Shown here piece after piece: positions 47,443-56,929 of a stretch of 64,000 bases of DNA (its first letter is position 1; each line of letters starts with the position of its first letter). Origin of the DNA: Hyphomicrobium sp. (GTDB taxonomy: Bacteria; Pseudomonadota; Alphaproteobacteria; Rhizobiales; Hyphomicrobiaceae). The stretch covers positions 36,814-100,813 of the forward strand of contig JAEUME010000014.1 of assembly GCA_016793445.1 (NCBI GenBank), given 5' to 3'. Below the pieces are notes generated by a model that made no database searches, had not been told where the DNA came from, and saw only the letters and a list, made by a program, of their open reading frames with translations. The translations under genes and the position numbers were made by a program.

Positions 47443-48378
47443 TTAAGCGTCCTGGGCTTTGTCAGGCCGTCGGTAGGTCAGCCTCTTGCCCTTGGCAGCC
47501 TTCAAGATGGCGTTGGCGCGCGTCGCATCGTCCACCTTGCGGTAGTTGTAACGGAATGCGAATTCATCGGCGTAGCGCTGTAAGTGGGCCTCGGAAACAG
47601 AGTGGAACGAGCCCATGATCCCGCGCTTGAACAAGGAGAAGAAGCCTTCGACCGTGTTGGTGTGAGCGAAGCCGCAGAAGTCAGTGTACTGGCGCTTTGA
47701 GTGGTTCACCGTCTCGTGGATTAAGAACTCCTTGCCAGGATGGTAGTATACGGAGGCTTCGTCCGTCACGAGCATGGACTCGCGGCGCGCGAGAGTGAAC
47801 AGGGCTTCGCGCACGTTCTTGCCGGTTACGTCAGGAACGGCCTTCACGCGCACTTCGCCACCACGTTCAACAAGGGCCATGACGGGGTATTTCGTCGGAA
47901 TGGGCTTGCCCTTCTTGGCATTGGTGGACTTCCCACCAACGAAAGTTTCGTCGGCTTCAACGATCTTCTCATCGCCGCCAATCGGGCCGTCTCGCTTGGG
48001 ATCGATGGACATGGCTTCGCGGATGCGATGCATCATGAACCAAGCCGTCTTGTAAGTGACGCCTAACATGCGTTCGATCTGCTTTGCGCTCATGCCCTTC
48101 TTGGATGCGGCCATCAGGTGAGTGGCGAGAACCCACTTGGCGAGCGGCACCTTTGAGCGCTCGAACACCGTGCCGACCGTGACAGAGAACTGTTCGCGGC
48201 ATGACTTGCAATTGTAGAGGCCTGTGCGGTGCGCTTTGCCTTCCATCTTCGTGATGGCTTCGGCGCGCTTCTCGCCACAGTGTGGGCACTCGGGGCCATG
48301 CGGCCAGCGCTGAGCTTCCAAGTGCTCGCGCGCTGCGGCGTCGTCATGGAAGATCGGGTTGGTAAGGTCGATAGACAT
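47443..48378 (-). CDS. IS1595-family (ISXO2-like) transposase
   Basis: A 311-residue transposase. An N-terminal zinc ribbon (CPHCGEKR ... CKSCREQF) is followed by an HTH (GMSAKQIERMLGVTYKTAWFMMHRIREAM) and the DDE-type catalytic core: VEADETFVGGK, LVTDEASVYY and the HTNTVEGFFSLFKRGIMG stretch with the third catalytic position. The frame is full length and uninterrupted. ATG 48378 has a GAGG site. It is driven by a near-consensus promoter at the right end of the element. Confidence 0.95.
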   Translation of the reverse strand: MSIDLTNPIFHDDAAAREHLEAQRWPHGPECPHCGEKRAEAITKMEGKAHRTGLYNCKSCREQFSVTVGTVFERSKVPLAKWVLATHLMAASKKGMSAKQIERMLGVTYKTAWFMMHRIREAMSIDPKRDGPIGGDEKIVEADETFVGGKSTNAKKGKPIPTKYPVMALVERGGEVRVKAVPDVTGKNVREALFTLARRESMLVTDEASVYYHPGKEFLIHETVNHSKRQYTDFCGFAHTNTVEGFFSLFKRGIMGSFHSVSEAHLQRYADEFAFRYNYRKVDDATRANAILKAAKGKRLTYRRPDKAQDA

Positions 48379-48401
48379 GGCAAACCTCGGTTGATGACCC
48401 A

Positions 48402-48430
48402 AATATAGGTCAGCATACGTGCTTTGTCAA
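48402..48430 (-). promoter_or_regulatory. Transposase promoter
   Basis: On the minus strand TTGACA (48430-48425) and TATATT (48407-48402) are separated by exactly 17 bp, a near-perfect sigma-70 promoter ending about 24 bp before the transposase ATG. The -35 hexamer lies inside the terminal inverted repeat. Confidence 0.85.
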
Positions 48431-48443
48431 GTATATAGTTCCC

Positions 48444-48451
48444 AGAACTGC
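48444..48451. repeat. Target site duplication, right copy
   Basis: AGAACTGC, identical to 45815-45822, marks the right boundary of the insertion. The nosR frame resumes with the next base. Confidence 0.92.
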
Positions 48452-48694
48452 ATGGTGCAGGCAATCCATCCGCTTGGGCAGATCAACCCCAACGAGTGCC
48501 TTTACTGCATGCATTGTCAGGTCATCTATCACGACGATCACGCTTGTCCCCCGCTGATCATGAAGCGGGAGGGACGCGGCAAGAAAGCTGCGGCTAGAGC
48601 GGCCGCAGGGATCGCGGCGGAACAAACGCCGTCGCGCAAGGGACCGGCCCCTGTCGCTTTCACTCACTCATCCAAGGAGGAGCAACATGTCTGA
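48452..48694 (+). pseudogene. nosR: nosR, 3' part
   Basis: The last 80 codons of NosR (residues 694-773 of the rebuilt protein), beginning MVQAIHPLGQINPNEC and carrying the second C-terminal iron-sulfur motif (Cys709, 712, 715 and 725 in CLYCMHCQVIYHDDHAC). It has an ATG at the junction but no convincing ribosome site. Its distal end overlaps nosZ by 8 bp and holds the nosZ ribosome site. On its own it lacks the membrane and FMN domains. Confidence 0.92.
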
Positions 48695-50621
48695 GAAAGA
48701 GAATGGGGGCGTAAGCCGCCGCAATCTGCTGGGAACGGGCCTTACTGCAACACTTGCCGCCACGGCTGGCGCCGTGGCCGGCGGCGGCGCGATGGTGGTG
48801 ACGCACACCGGCAGCGCCAGGGCGGAAACGGATGACGATCATCACAAGAAGGCACTCGTGCCTCCGGGTAAGCTCGACGAATACTACGGCTTCTGGTCGG
48901 GCGGACAATCGGGCGAACTTCGCATCCTGGGACTTCCCTCGATGCGCGAGCTGCTCCGCATTCCTGTTTTTAATCGGTGCAGCGCGACCGGGTGGGGTGC
49001 CACGAACGAAAGCCTCCAGGTCCTTACCGAAGGCCTGACGCCCGCGTCGCGGGCCTATCTGTCTTCCGTCGGCTTGAAGACCTACCAGAACGGAGACCTG
49101 CATCATCCACGGCCCTCCTATACGGACGGGTCTTATGACGGCCGGTACGTGTTTGTGAACGACAAGGCCAACACCCGCCTTGCGCGCATTCGTCTCGATG
49201 TCATGAAGTGCGACAAGATCACTGAAATTCCTAACGCGCATTCGATCCATGGATTGCGGCTGCAGCGCTATCCCAAGACCGGATACGTCTTCTGCAACGG
49301 CGAGAACCGCGCGCCTCTCGTCAATACGGGCAAGTTGCTCGATGAGCCGAAAAAATGGCGTTCGGTCTTCTCCGCCGTCGATGCCGAAACCATGCAGGTG
49401 AGCTGGCAGGTTATCGTATCGGGCAACCTCGACAACAACGATGCCGATTACAAGGGCAAGTACGTCGCCTCGACGTGCTACAATTCAGAGGAAGGCACCA
49501 CCGTTGCCGAGATGACGGGTTCCGACAAGGACCACATCGTCGTCTTCAACCTTGCAGCCATCGAACAGGCGATCAAGGATGGCAAGGCTGAGGAGATTAA
49601 CGGCGTCAAGGTTCTTGACGGCACCAAGACATCCCAGCTTGGCATTACCATCTACGTGCCTGTGGCCAACAGTCCGCATGGTTGCAATGCGGCGCCGGAC
49701 GGCAAGCACCTCATCATCAATGGCAAGCTGTCTCCGACCGTCACGATCTTCGAGTGGGACAAATTCGACGATATCTTCGCGGGCAAGAGCAAACCCGAGA
49801 GCGCGATTGTCGGCAACGTGGAGGTCGGCCTTGGTCCCCTTCACACCACGTTTGACGGCAAGGGCAACTGCTACACATCGCTGTTCCTCGACAGTCAGGT
49901 CGTGAAGTGGAACCTGGACGACGCTTTGCGCGCCTACAAGGGCGAGAAGGTCAATCCGATCCGCCAGAAGCTCGACGTGCACTATCAGATCGGCCACATC
50001 AATGCGACGCACGGCGAGACGAAGGACGCAGACGGCAAATGGGCGGTGGCGCTCTGCAAGTTCTCCAAGGATCGCTTCCTGAACGTCGGCCCGATGAAGC
50101 CGGAGAACGACCAGCTCATCGATATTTCGGGCGACAAGATGGTGCTCGTTCACGACGGTCCAACGTACTCGGAGCCGCATGACGCCACGATCATCCATGC
50201 TTCCAAACTGCATCCCAAGGAAGTCTGGAACAAGGACGACGACTTCTTCCGCTTCTCCAAGGAGTGGGCCGCGAAAGACGGCGTCAAGCTTGGCGAGGAC
50301 AACAAGGTGGTGCGTGACGGAGACAATGTCCGCGTCTACATGACGGCAGCCGCGCCGGCATTTGGATTGGCGAATTTCAGGGTCAAGAAAGGCGACGAGG
50401 TAACGGTGTTCGTTACCAACACCGACGACGTTGTCGATCTCGCCCATGGGTTCACGATTGTCGACTACGGCATCGCCATGGAAATCGCGCCGCAGGCCAC
50501 GGCATCCATTACGTTCAAGGCCAACAAGCCTGGCGTGCACTACTACTATTGCCAGTGGTTCTGTCATGCGCTCCACATGGAAATGTCCGGTCAGATGCTC
50601 GTTGAAGAGGCGGGAGCCTGA
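48687..50621 (+). CDS. nosZ: Nitrous oxide reductase, clade I
   Basis: A 644-residue copper enzyme that reduces N2O to N2 in the periplasm. It has a Tat signal (SRRNLLG, residues 10-16), which marks clade I. The seven-bladed propeller carries CuZ-ligand histidines (for example [10 protein letters not shown]), and the C-terminal cupredoxin domain has the CuA site ([16 protein letters not shown]). The sequence is complete with no damage. It starts inside the end of nosR with GGAGGAG as ribosome site, so its normal transcription would come through nosR and may be reduced by the insertion. Confidence 0.97.
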   Translation: MSEKENGGVSRRNLLGTGLTATLAATAGAVAGGGAMVVTHTGSARAETDDDHHKKALVPPGKLDEYYGFWSGGQSGELRILGLPSMRELLRIPVFNRCSATGWGATNESLQVLTEGLTPASRAYLSSVGLKTYQNGDLHHPRPSYTDGSYDGRYVFVNDKANTRLARIRLDVMKCDKITEIPNAHSIHGLRLQRYPKTGYVFCNGENRAPLVNTGKLLDEPKKWRSVFSAVDAETMQVSWQVIVSGNLDNNDADYKGKYVASTCYNSEEGTTVAEMTGSDKDHIVVFNLAAIEQAIKDGKAEEINGVKVLDGTKTSQLGITIYVPVANSPHGCNAAPDGKHLIINGKLSPTVTIFEWDKFDDIFAGKSKPESAIVGNVEVGLGPLHTTFDGKGNCYTSLFLDSQVVKWNLDDALRAYKGEKVNPIRQKLDVHYQIGHINATHGETKDADGKWAVALCKFSKDRFLNVGPMKPENDQLIDISGDKMVLVHDGPTYSEPHDATIIHASKLHPKEVWNKDDDFFRFSKEWAAKDGVKLGEDNKVVRDGDNVRVYMTAAAPAFGLANFRVKKGDEVTVFVTNTDDVVDLAHGFTIVDYGIAMEIAPQATASITFKANKPGVHYYYCQWFCHALHMEMSGQMLVEEAGA

Positions 50622-50622
50622 C

Positions 50623-51960
50623 ATGAAACACGCGCTGCGCATGCTTGGAGTTGGCCTTCTGGCGGCGATGGCTGCCGGACTGCCGGCGCCGGCACGCGCA
50701 GCCGACGTCCGCGTCGGCGCGACGGACGGTGCTCTTACGCAAGCAATCGAGCAGGCGGCCCCTGGAGACCGCCTGCTGCTGTCTTCCGGGGTTCACAAGG
50801 GTGGCCTCGTCATCAATAAGCCGCTGACGATTGAGGGCGAGGCAGGCGCGATCGTGGACTCCGGCGGCGAGGGGTCGGTGTTCAAGATCTTCGCTGCGAA
50901 TGTGGCTGTCAGGAACCTCACGATCCGCGGTTCAGGCGTCAAGGGCGAGAATTTCGACAGCGGCATCTATGTGGAGAAGGGTGCGGACACTCCGGTCATC
51001 GAAGGCAACACGATCCAAGGCAACCTGTTCGGTATCGTTCTGCATGGCTGCAAGGACGCGCTCGTCAAGGGCAACGTTATCGCAAACCGTTCCGATCTGT
51101 GGCTCAATGATCGCGGCAACGGCATTCACGTCTGGAACAACACCGGCGCGCGCATCGAAAGCAACCGCGTGAAGGGCGGCCGTGACGGCATCTACATCGA
51201 AGCGAGCCATCACAACACGATCCACGCCAACCGGTTCGAGGAGCTGCGATTTGCCATTCACTACATGTATGCCAACGCCAACGAGGTGAGTGACAACGTC
51301 TCGATCCACAATCGCGTTGGCTTTGCGCTCATGTATTCCAAAGCCATCAAAGTGATGCGGAACGTGTCAGTCGGCGACCTTCAGCATGGCTTGATGCTGC
51401 ACACGACATACAAGTCGGAGATCTTCGATAACTACGTCTATGGAACAGGCGAGAAGTGCTTGTTCATCTACACCTCGGCTTCCAACAGCATTCACGGCAA
51501 CAGGCTGGAGCAGTGCGGCATCGGCGTGCACTTCACGGGCGGCTCGGAAAACAACAAGTTCTACGGGAATGCCTTCCTGTCCAACGAAACGCAGGTGAAA
51601 TACACCGGCTTGAAAGTGTACGAGTGGTCCGACGCCGGCAAGGGGAACTATTGGAGCGACCACACGGCCTTTGATCTCGACGGCAACGGCGTTGCGGACG
51701 CCGCCTACCGGCCCAATACGCTCGCCGACTGGCTCTTGTGGAAATATCCGCTCGCCAAGCTGCTGATATCGAGTCCGGCTCTGCAAACGCTACGCTTCGT
51801 GCAGGAGCAGCTTCCCGCTCTCTATCCGGGCGGCGCCATCGATAGCTTTCCGCTCATGATGCCACCAACGCCCCCCGTGCCGCTGCCCGAGGGCGTGGAC
51901 ATGACACCCGCCCCGCGCGATCCCGCTCAGGACGGCAGTGACTCCCGATTCTTGATGTGA
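50623..51960 (+). CDS. nosD: NosD, periplasmic copper-site maturation protein
   Basis: A 445-residue exported protein (signal about 1-25) with a right-handed parallel beta-helix built from repeated turns (NTIQGNLFGIVLHG, NSIHGNRLEQCGIGV). NosD with the NosFY ABC transporter supplies sulfur or copper for the CuZ centre of NosZ. It begins one base after the nosZ stop. Confidence 0.95.
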   Translation: MKHALRMLGVGLLAAMAAGLPAPARAADVRVGATDGALTQAIEQAAPGDRLLLSSGVHKGGLVINKPLTIEGEAGAIVDSGGEGSVFKIFAANVAVRNLTIRGSGVKGENFDSGIYVEKGADTPVIEGNTIQGNLFGIVLHGCKDALVKGNVIANRSDLWLNDRGNGIHVWNNTGARIESNRVKGGRDGIYIEASHHNTIHANRFEELRFAIHYMYANANEVSDNVSIHNRVGFALMYSKAIKVMRNVSVGDLQHGLMLHTTYKSEIFDNYVYGTGEKCLFIYTSASNSIHGNRLEQCGIGVHFTGGSENNKFYGNAFLSNETQVKYTGLKVYEWSDAGKGNYWSDHTAFDLDGNGVADAAYRPNTLADWLLWKYPLAKLLISSPALQTLRFVQEQLPALYPGGAIDSFPLMMPPTPPVPLPEGVDMTPAPRDPAQDGSDSRFLM

Positions 51961-51968
51961 GGTCCGAC

Positions 51969-52895
51969 ATGGACGCCGTCGTTCTGGAAAATGCCAGCAA
52001 GATCTTCGGTGAGACAGAGGCGCTGAAACGCGTGTCGTTTGCCGTACCCCAGGGTTGCTGCCTCGCCTTGATCGGCCACAACGGCGCAGGCAAGACGACG
52101 CTGATGAAGCTGATCCTTGGATTGGCGACGCCGACCGCAGGCCGTGTCAGCGTGCTGGGTTGCGATCCAGCATCCGCGGGCAAGGCATTTCGCAAACAGC
52201 TGGGTTTCCTTCCAGAGAACGTCTCGTTTCATGATGAGATGACAGGAGCCGACACGATTGCGTTTTACGCGCGTCTTAAGGGCGTCGGCGTGCGGGACGG
52301 CGAAAAGTTGTTGGAGCGGGTTGGTCTCGCGCACGCCGCCAAGCGGCGGGTCAAGACCTACTCGAAGGGCATGCGCCAGCGGCTCGGGCTTGCCCAGACG
52401 CTTCTGGGCAAGCCGCGCCTGCTCTTGCTCGATGAGCCAACGACAGGCCTCGATCCGCTGCTGCGTCAGGAGTTCTTCCAGATCATCAAGGATCTGACCG
52501 CCGCCGGAACCACAGTGATCCTCTCCTCCCACGTGCTGACCGAACTTGAGGCGCGCACCGATCTCGCGGCCATCATGCGGGACGGAAAACTCGCCGCGTT
52601 CGGCGATCTCGACACGTTGCGCGCCAAGGCCGGCCTGCCTGTCATCGTACGCGCGAGAGGTGACGTAGCGGCCATCTCCGGGCGGCTTAACGGGGCCTTC
52701 CACAAGATCATCGGGCCGGATTCCGCGTCGATCGAAATCGACTGTCCGCAGGACGAGAAAATGAAGCTGCTGCGGAAGCTCGCCGAATGCGGCGACATCT
52801 GCTCAGATGTCGAAGTGCGCCAACCGAGCCTCGATGATCTCTATCTCTTCTACTGCGGGCGCTCCTTGAATGCCGCCGGCGAAGGAGGTTTGTGA
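51969..52895 (+). CDS. nosF: NosF, ABC transporter ATPase
   Basis: A 308-residue ABC ATPase with Walker A GHNGAGKTT, signature YSKGMRQRLGLA and Walker B LLLLDEPTTGLDP. It powers the NosDFY maturation system. ATG 51969 has GAGGT upstream. A GTG at 51957 overlapping the nosD stop is possible. Confidence 0.95.
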   Translation: MDAVVLENASKIFGETEALKRVSFAVPQGCCLALIGHNGAGKTTLMKLILGLATPTAGRVSVLGCDPASAGKAFRKQLGFLPENVSFHDEMTGADTIAFYARLKGVGVRDGEKLLERVGLAHAAKRRVKTYSKGMRQRLGLAQTLLGKPRLLLLDEPTTGLDPLLRQEFFQIIKDLTAAGTTVILSSHVLTELEARTDLAAIMRDGKLAAFGDLDTLRAKAGLPVIVRARGDVAAISGRLNGAFHKIIGPDSASIEIDCPQDEKMKLLRKLAECGDICSDVEVRQPSLDDLYLFYCGRSLNAAGEGGL

Positions 52896-53719
52896 TGCAC
52901 CCCCTCATCGTTATCGCGGCCAAAGAGTTTCGCGACGGCTTGCGTAACCGCTGGGTAGCCGGAGCCACGATCCTGCTCGCCGCTCTGGCGTTCGTGCTGA
53001 CCATCGTCGGCTCCTCTCCGACCGGTATGCTCGACGTAAAGCCGCTCACGGTTACCGTGGTCAGCATATCGAGTCTCACGATTTTTCTCGTTCCTCTCAT
53101 CGCACTGCTGCTCGGCTATGACGCCATCGTCGGAGAGGCCGAGCGCGGCTGTCTGCTGCTCATGCTAACCTATCCCGTGTCACGCGCGGAGCTGCTGCTT
53201 GGAAAATTCCTCGGACACGCCAGCATTCTGGCGTTTGCAACGATCGTGGGATACGGCGGCGCGGGGCTCGCGGCCGCCTTCAGGGGCGGAGCGGATGCCG
53301 AGAGCTGGCAGGCCTTCTCCGCGCTGCTGTTGAGTTCGATCATGCTTGGCTTGTCGTTTCTGGCGCTGAGCTATCTCATCAGCACCATCGTCAAGGAGCG
53401 TTCGACTGCGGCCGGGCTTGCGGTTGGCACATGGCTCTTGTTCGTCGTGGTGTTCGATCTGGCGCTCATGGGCGCGCTGGTCGCCAGCAAGGGAGGTGTG
53501 TGGACGGACCTGTTTCCCAAGCTGTTGCTTCTCAACCCCGCCGATGCCTATCGGCTCTTCAATCTTTCGGCGTTCGATTCGGTGCGCAAGATTTCAGGTC
53601 TAGGGGGATTGTCGGCCTCAGCCCGCTTCCCGGCCCACGTTCTGCTTGCAGTGCTGGCAGCCTGGATCGTCCTGCCTCTTGCTGGCGCGCTGTTCACGTT
53701 TTCGCGGAGGCAGGCATGA
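52895..53719 (+). CDS. nosY: NosY, ABC transporter permease
   Basis: A 274-residue inner-membrane permease with six helices (ABC-2 type; YDAIVGEAERGCLLLMLTYP is the coupling region). It pairs with NosF. Its start overlaps the nosF stop (TGATG) with GGAGG upstream. Confidence 0.95.
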   Translation: MHPLIVIAAKEFRDGLRNRWVAGATILLAALAFVLTIVGSSPTGMLDVKPLTVTVVSISSLTIFLVPLIALLLGYDAIVGEAERGCLLLMLTYPVSRAELLLGKFLGHASILAFATIVGYGGAGLAAAFRGGADAESWQAFSALLLSSIMLGLSFLALSYLISTIVKERSTAAGLAVGTWLLFVVVFDLALMGALVASKGGVWTDLFPKLLLLNPADAYRLFNLSAFDSVRKISGLGGLSASARFPAHVLLAVLAAWIVLPLAGALFTFSRRQA

Positions 53720-54243
53720 AACGCAGTGTGGCAAGAAGTCTGGCATTGGCGCTCGCGCTGCTTGGTGCAGGCTGCGGCGAGGAAACTGCGTCAATCCCTG
53801 TTCCGAAAGAGCCTGGCCCCGGCGCAATGGGATATTTCTGCCGCATGACGCTCGCCGAGCACCAAGGACCGAAGGGGCAGATCCTGCCCAAGGGCTGGAG
53901 CGAGCCCCTCTGGTTTTCATCCGTGCGCGATGCGCTCACCTATGTCGGGCAGGACATCATAAGTGAGCGAGAGCTCGCTGCCTTCTGGGTCAACGACATG
54001 GAGCAGGGAAGCTGGGAAAAACCTGCGCTGGGCTCGTGGATTGACGCACAAAGTGCTTGGTACGTCATCGACAGCAAAAAGTCCTCGGGCATGGGCGGGA
54101 GCGAAGCCGTGCCGTTCCGCCGGCGGGAGGCGGCTCAAGGTTTTGCGGCGCAATTCGGGGGACGCGTCCTTGGCTACGCAGAAGCGCGCGATGCCATCAA
54201 TACGCCGCCGGAGATACCGGATACGGAGGCGAGCGGGATATGA
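53716..54243 (+). CDS. nosL: NosL, copper chaperone lipoprotein
   Basis: A 175-residue outer-membrane lipoprotein with a lipobox (LLGAGC). Its conserved YFCRMTLAEHQGPKGQI holds the Cys and Met that bind Cu(I) for delivery to NosZ. The start overlaps the nosY stop (ATGA). Confidence 0.94.
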   Translation: MKRSVARSLALALALLGAGCGEETASIPVPKEPGPGAMGYFCRMTLAEHQGPKGQILPKGWSEPLWFSSVRDALTYVGQDIISERELAAFWVNDMEQGSWEKPALGSWIDAQSAWYVIDSKKSSGMGGSEAVPFRRREAAQGFAAQFGGRVLGYAEARDAINTPPEIPDTEASGI

Positions 54244-55256
54244 TCGACGAGCGCAGCAGCATGGATCAACGCGCACCGGTCACGCGGCGGCGCCTTCTCA
54301 CGATCGCGGCGGCGGCGGCAGGATGCGCCGCCATCGGTCTGAGGCCGGCCCGGGCTGGCGCGGTTGCAAGTTACACGTGGCACGGTGTTGCCCTTGGCGC
54401 CAATGCGTCCCTTACCTTGCAGCATCCAGATGAATCTGCCGCAAAGGCCGCCATTGCGTCGTGCCTGGACGAGGTGGCGCGGCTCGAGAATGTCTTCAGT
54501 TTGCATCGCGCCGACAGCGCTCTGAGCCGGCTCAATGCGCAAGGAACGCTCACCGATGCGCCGAACGACCTTCGCCGGCTGCTCGCGGATGCCCTGCGCC
54601 TGGCATCTCAAACGGCAGGCAGGTTTGATCCTACAATTCAGCCGCTGTGGCAGTGCTATGCAGAACATTTCGCGCGCAACCCGCAGGACGCAGCGGGGCC
54701 GGCCCTCGCGCAACTCGACGCCGCACGCGCCCTGGTGGACTGGCGCGGTGTGGAGATAACGGGCAGCACCATCCGCCTGGCACGCCAGGGCATGGCCGTC
54801 TCCCTCAACGGCATGGCCCAGGGCTATATCACGGACCGGGTCGGCGATCTGTTGCGGGGCGCGGGTTTTACGCACGTCCTCGTCAATATGGGCGAGCAGT
54901 TGGCGATCGGCCCCAAGTGGAATGGCGAAAGCTGGAGCATCGCAATCACCGATCCAGGCGACTCCACACGAACGCTTGCATCGCTCACGACATCTGAGGG
55001 CGCGCTTGCAACATCGAGCCCGCGCGGCTTTGCCTTCGACACGCAAGGGCGCTACACCCACATCCTCGATGTGCGTGCAGGAAAGCCCTCAGAGGCCTTC
55101 ACGAGCGTCAGCGTGCTTGCTGAAAGCGCGGCGTATGCCGATGGCCTGTCAACTGCGATCGCGGCCTCGCCCGCTGACACCGACTGGTCTCACATTCCTG
55201 GGTCGACACGGGTCCTCGTGCAGACCGCGTCCGGCTCGCCTGCCCGTTGGCTTTAG
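54240..55256 (+). CDS. nosX: NosX, FAD:protein FMN transferase (ApbE family)
   Basis: A 338-residue exported protein (Tat-type signal TRRRLLTIAAAAAG) with the ApbE fold: SLNGMAQGYITDRVGDLL, GFTHVLVNMGEQLAIG and ATSSPRGF. NosX attaches FMN covalently to NosR, so it has no intact substrate while nosR is interrupted. ATG overlaps the nosL stop. The stop codon shares bases with that of the convergent antiporter gene. Confidence 0.92.
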   Translation: MIDERSSMDQRAPVTRRRLLTIAAAAAGCAAIGLRPARAGAVASYTWHGVALGANASLTLQHPDESAAKAAIASCLDEVARLENVFSLHRADSALSRLNAQGTLTDAPNDLRRLLADALRLASQTAGRFDPTIQPLWQCYAEHFARNPQDAAGPALAQLDAARALVDWRGVEITGSTIRLARQGMAVSLNGMAQGYITDRVGDLLRGAGFTHVLVNMGEQLAIGPKWNGESWSIAITDPGDSTRTLASLTTSEGALATSSPRGFAFDTQGRYTHILDVRAGKPSEAFTSVSVLAESAAYADGLSTAIAASPADTDWSHIPGSTRVLVQTASGSPARWL

Positions 55257-56929
55257 GCATCAGGATCGCCGGGAGGCGGATCCAGGCTCGCAATCATCGC
55301 CTCGGCGGTTTCCCGTGACCCCTGTACGACGTCGCTCGCGCCATACTCCTTCAGATACCTGGCTTCAGCGTCCGAGTGGGCGCGCGCAATAATCCTCAGA
55401 CCGGCATTTGTCGCGCGCGCCTGCTCAACGATCTGGCCGGCCTCGAAACAATCAGGCACGGCCACGATCAGTCGTTTGGCCGCGCCGAGGTTGGCAGAGC
55501 GCAGCGCGTTCACGGCATTTGCCGCGATGGCCTCTATTTTGCGCTCCCGAAGACCGGCAACGGCGTCCTCCCGATCCTCAATGACAAAAAGGGGCTCACC
55601 GCGCGCCAGCAGACGTTCTCCAACGATGCTGCCTACGCGGCCGTACCCGACCAGGACCGTATGGCCGGTCTGCTTCGTCACGGCAGTTGGCTTGGAGGGG
55701 GCCGGTATCTCGTTGGGCGCCGCATTCCTCGCAAGCACCTCGGCCGGGCCGAATGTTTCGAGCAGATGAAACAGCAAAGGGTTCAGCATGATCGAGATCA
55801 AGGCGCCTGCCAGGATCAACTCACGGCCCTCCTCGGGCAAGAGCTGGAGGGCCACTCCAAGGTTGGCAAGAATGAAGGAAAACTCGCCGATCTGGCCAAG
55901 GCTGACCGCAATGAGCAGCGCGGTGCGCAACGGGTAGCCGAACGCCATGACGATCGCCAAAGCGGCGATCGCTTTTCCCACAATGATAATGGCGACTGTC
56001 GCAAGCACGCTGGCAGGGTGCTCGACAAGAATGAGAGGATTGAAAAGCATTCCGACGGACACGAAGAACAGGACCGCAAAGGCGTCGCGGAGAGGCAAAG
56101 ACTCGTTGGCGGCCTGCTGACTGAGCGGGGATTCGCTCAAAATCATTCCGGCAAAGAATGCCCCAAGAGCAAAGGACACGCCGAAAAGCTTGGCAGCGCC
56201 AAAGGCGACGCCCAGGGCGATCGTCAATACGCCAAGGCGGAAAAGCTCGCGCGATCCGGTATGTGCAATGTAATGGAGTATCGCGGGGATGACGCGCCGC
56301 CCGACGAGCATCATGACTGCGAAGAACATGATGATTCCGACCAGCGTTATGCCGAGTTTCTGAGCGAGCGCTCCCGGATCGGAAATCGCCGAGGTCGAAC
56401 TGTTCAAGAGCGGTGCGATTGTAGGCAGCGTTACCAGCGTCAGGATCATCACCAGATCCTCGACGATCAGCCATCCAACGGCTATGCGGCCCTGTTGGGA
56501 GGTTATGAGATGGCGTTCTTGAAGAGCCCGCAGCAGGACAACGGTGCTCGCGACCGAAAGGGCCAGCCCGAACACCAGCCCGGCGCCAATCGGCCAGCCA
56601 AACCAAAGCGCGAGTGCAAGGCCCAATGCCGTTGCACACAAGATCTGGAAAAGCGCGCCCGGGACAGCAATGGTGCGAACGGCCAGCAGTTCAGACACTG
56701 AAAAGTGCAGGCCGACACCAAACATCAGCAGGATGATCCCGATCTCGGCAAGTTCATTTGCCATCCCTTGATTCGCGACAAAGCCTGGTGTGAAAGGGCC
56801 TACCGCGATGCCTGCCACAAGATAGCCGACGATCGGCGAGAGGCGCATGCGCTGAGCGAGCGTCCCCAGAATGAATGCCAGTGTCAGGCCGATAACGATG
56901 GTGGCAATGAGGGGCGTGTCATGGGACAT
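55253..56929 (-). CDS. Kef/YbaL-type cation:proton antiporter with RCK domain
   Basis: A 558-residue protein. Residues about 1-385 form a monovalent cation:proton antiporter-2 domain with 11-13 helices (VGYLVAGIAVGPFTPGF, GAFFAGMILSESPLSQQAANESLPLRDAF). Residues about 412-530 form a TrkA-N/RCK NAD-binding domain (HTVLVGYGRVGSIVGERLL). It is probably a regulated K+ efflux or K+/H+ antiporter. The gene converges on nosX with a 4-bp overlap. Confidence 0.92.
   Translation of the reverse strand: MSHDTPLIATIVIGLTLAFILGTLAQRMRLSPIVGYLVAGIAVGPFTPGFVANQGMANELAEIGIILLMFGVGLHFSVSELLAVRTIAVPGALFQILCATALGLALALWFGWPIGAGLVFGLALSVASTVVLLRALQERHLITSQQGRIAVGWLIVEDLVMILTLVTLPTIAPLLNSSTSAISDPGALAQKLGITLVGIIMFFAVMMLVGRRVIPAILHYIAHTGSRELFRLGVLTIALGVAFGAAKLFGVSFALGAFFAGMILSESPLSQQAANESLPLRDAFAVLFFVSVGMLFNPLILVEHPASVLATVAIIIVGKAIAALAIVMAFGYPLRTALLIAVSLGQIGEFSFILANLGVALQLLPEEGRELILAGALISIMLNPLLFHLLETFGPAEVLARNAAPNEIPAPSKPTAVTKQTGHTVLVGYGRVGSIVGERLLARGEPLFVIEDREDAVAGLRERKIEAIAANAVNALRSANLGAAKRLIVAVPDCFEAGQIVEQARATNAGLRIIARAHSDAEARYLKEYGASDVVQGSRETAEAMIASLDPPPGDPDA

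Larger units (their letters stand above)
45823..48443. mobile_element. IS1595-family insertion sequence with passenger genes
   Basis: A 2621-bp element between 8-bp AGAACTGC duplications. The ends are imperfect inverted repeats, GGGAAGTATGTA on the left and GGGAACTATATA on the right strand-reversed, with 19 of the first 24 bases matching. It carries an ISXO2-like transposase (minus strand) at the right end plus four passenger ORFs. Typical IS1595 elements are 0.9-1.1 kb, and members with passengers are known. All seven hallmarks of a recent, intact insertion are visible: ends, duplication, transposase, promoter, full frame, hairpin and an otherwise unbroken target gene. Confidence 0.93.

Noticed and set aside
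55376..56701. A 441-codon plus-strand frame opposite the Kef-type antiporter
   Set aside because: It is charged low-complexity sequence complementary to a well-conserved transporter gene.
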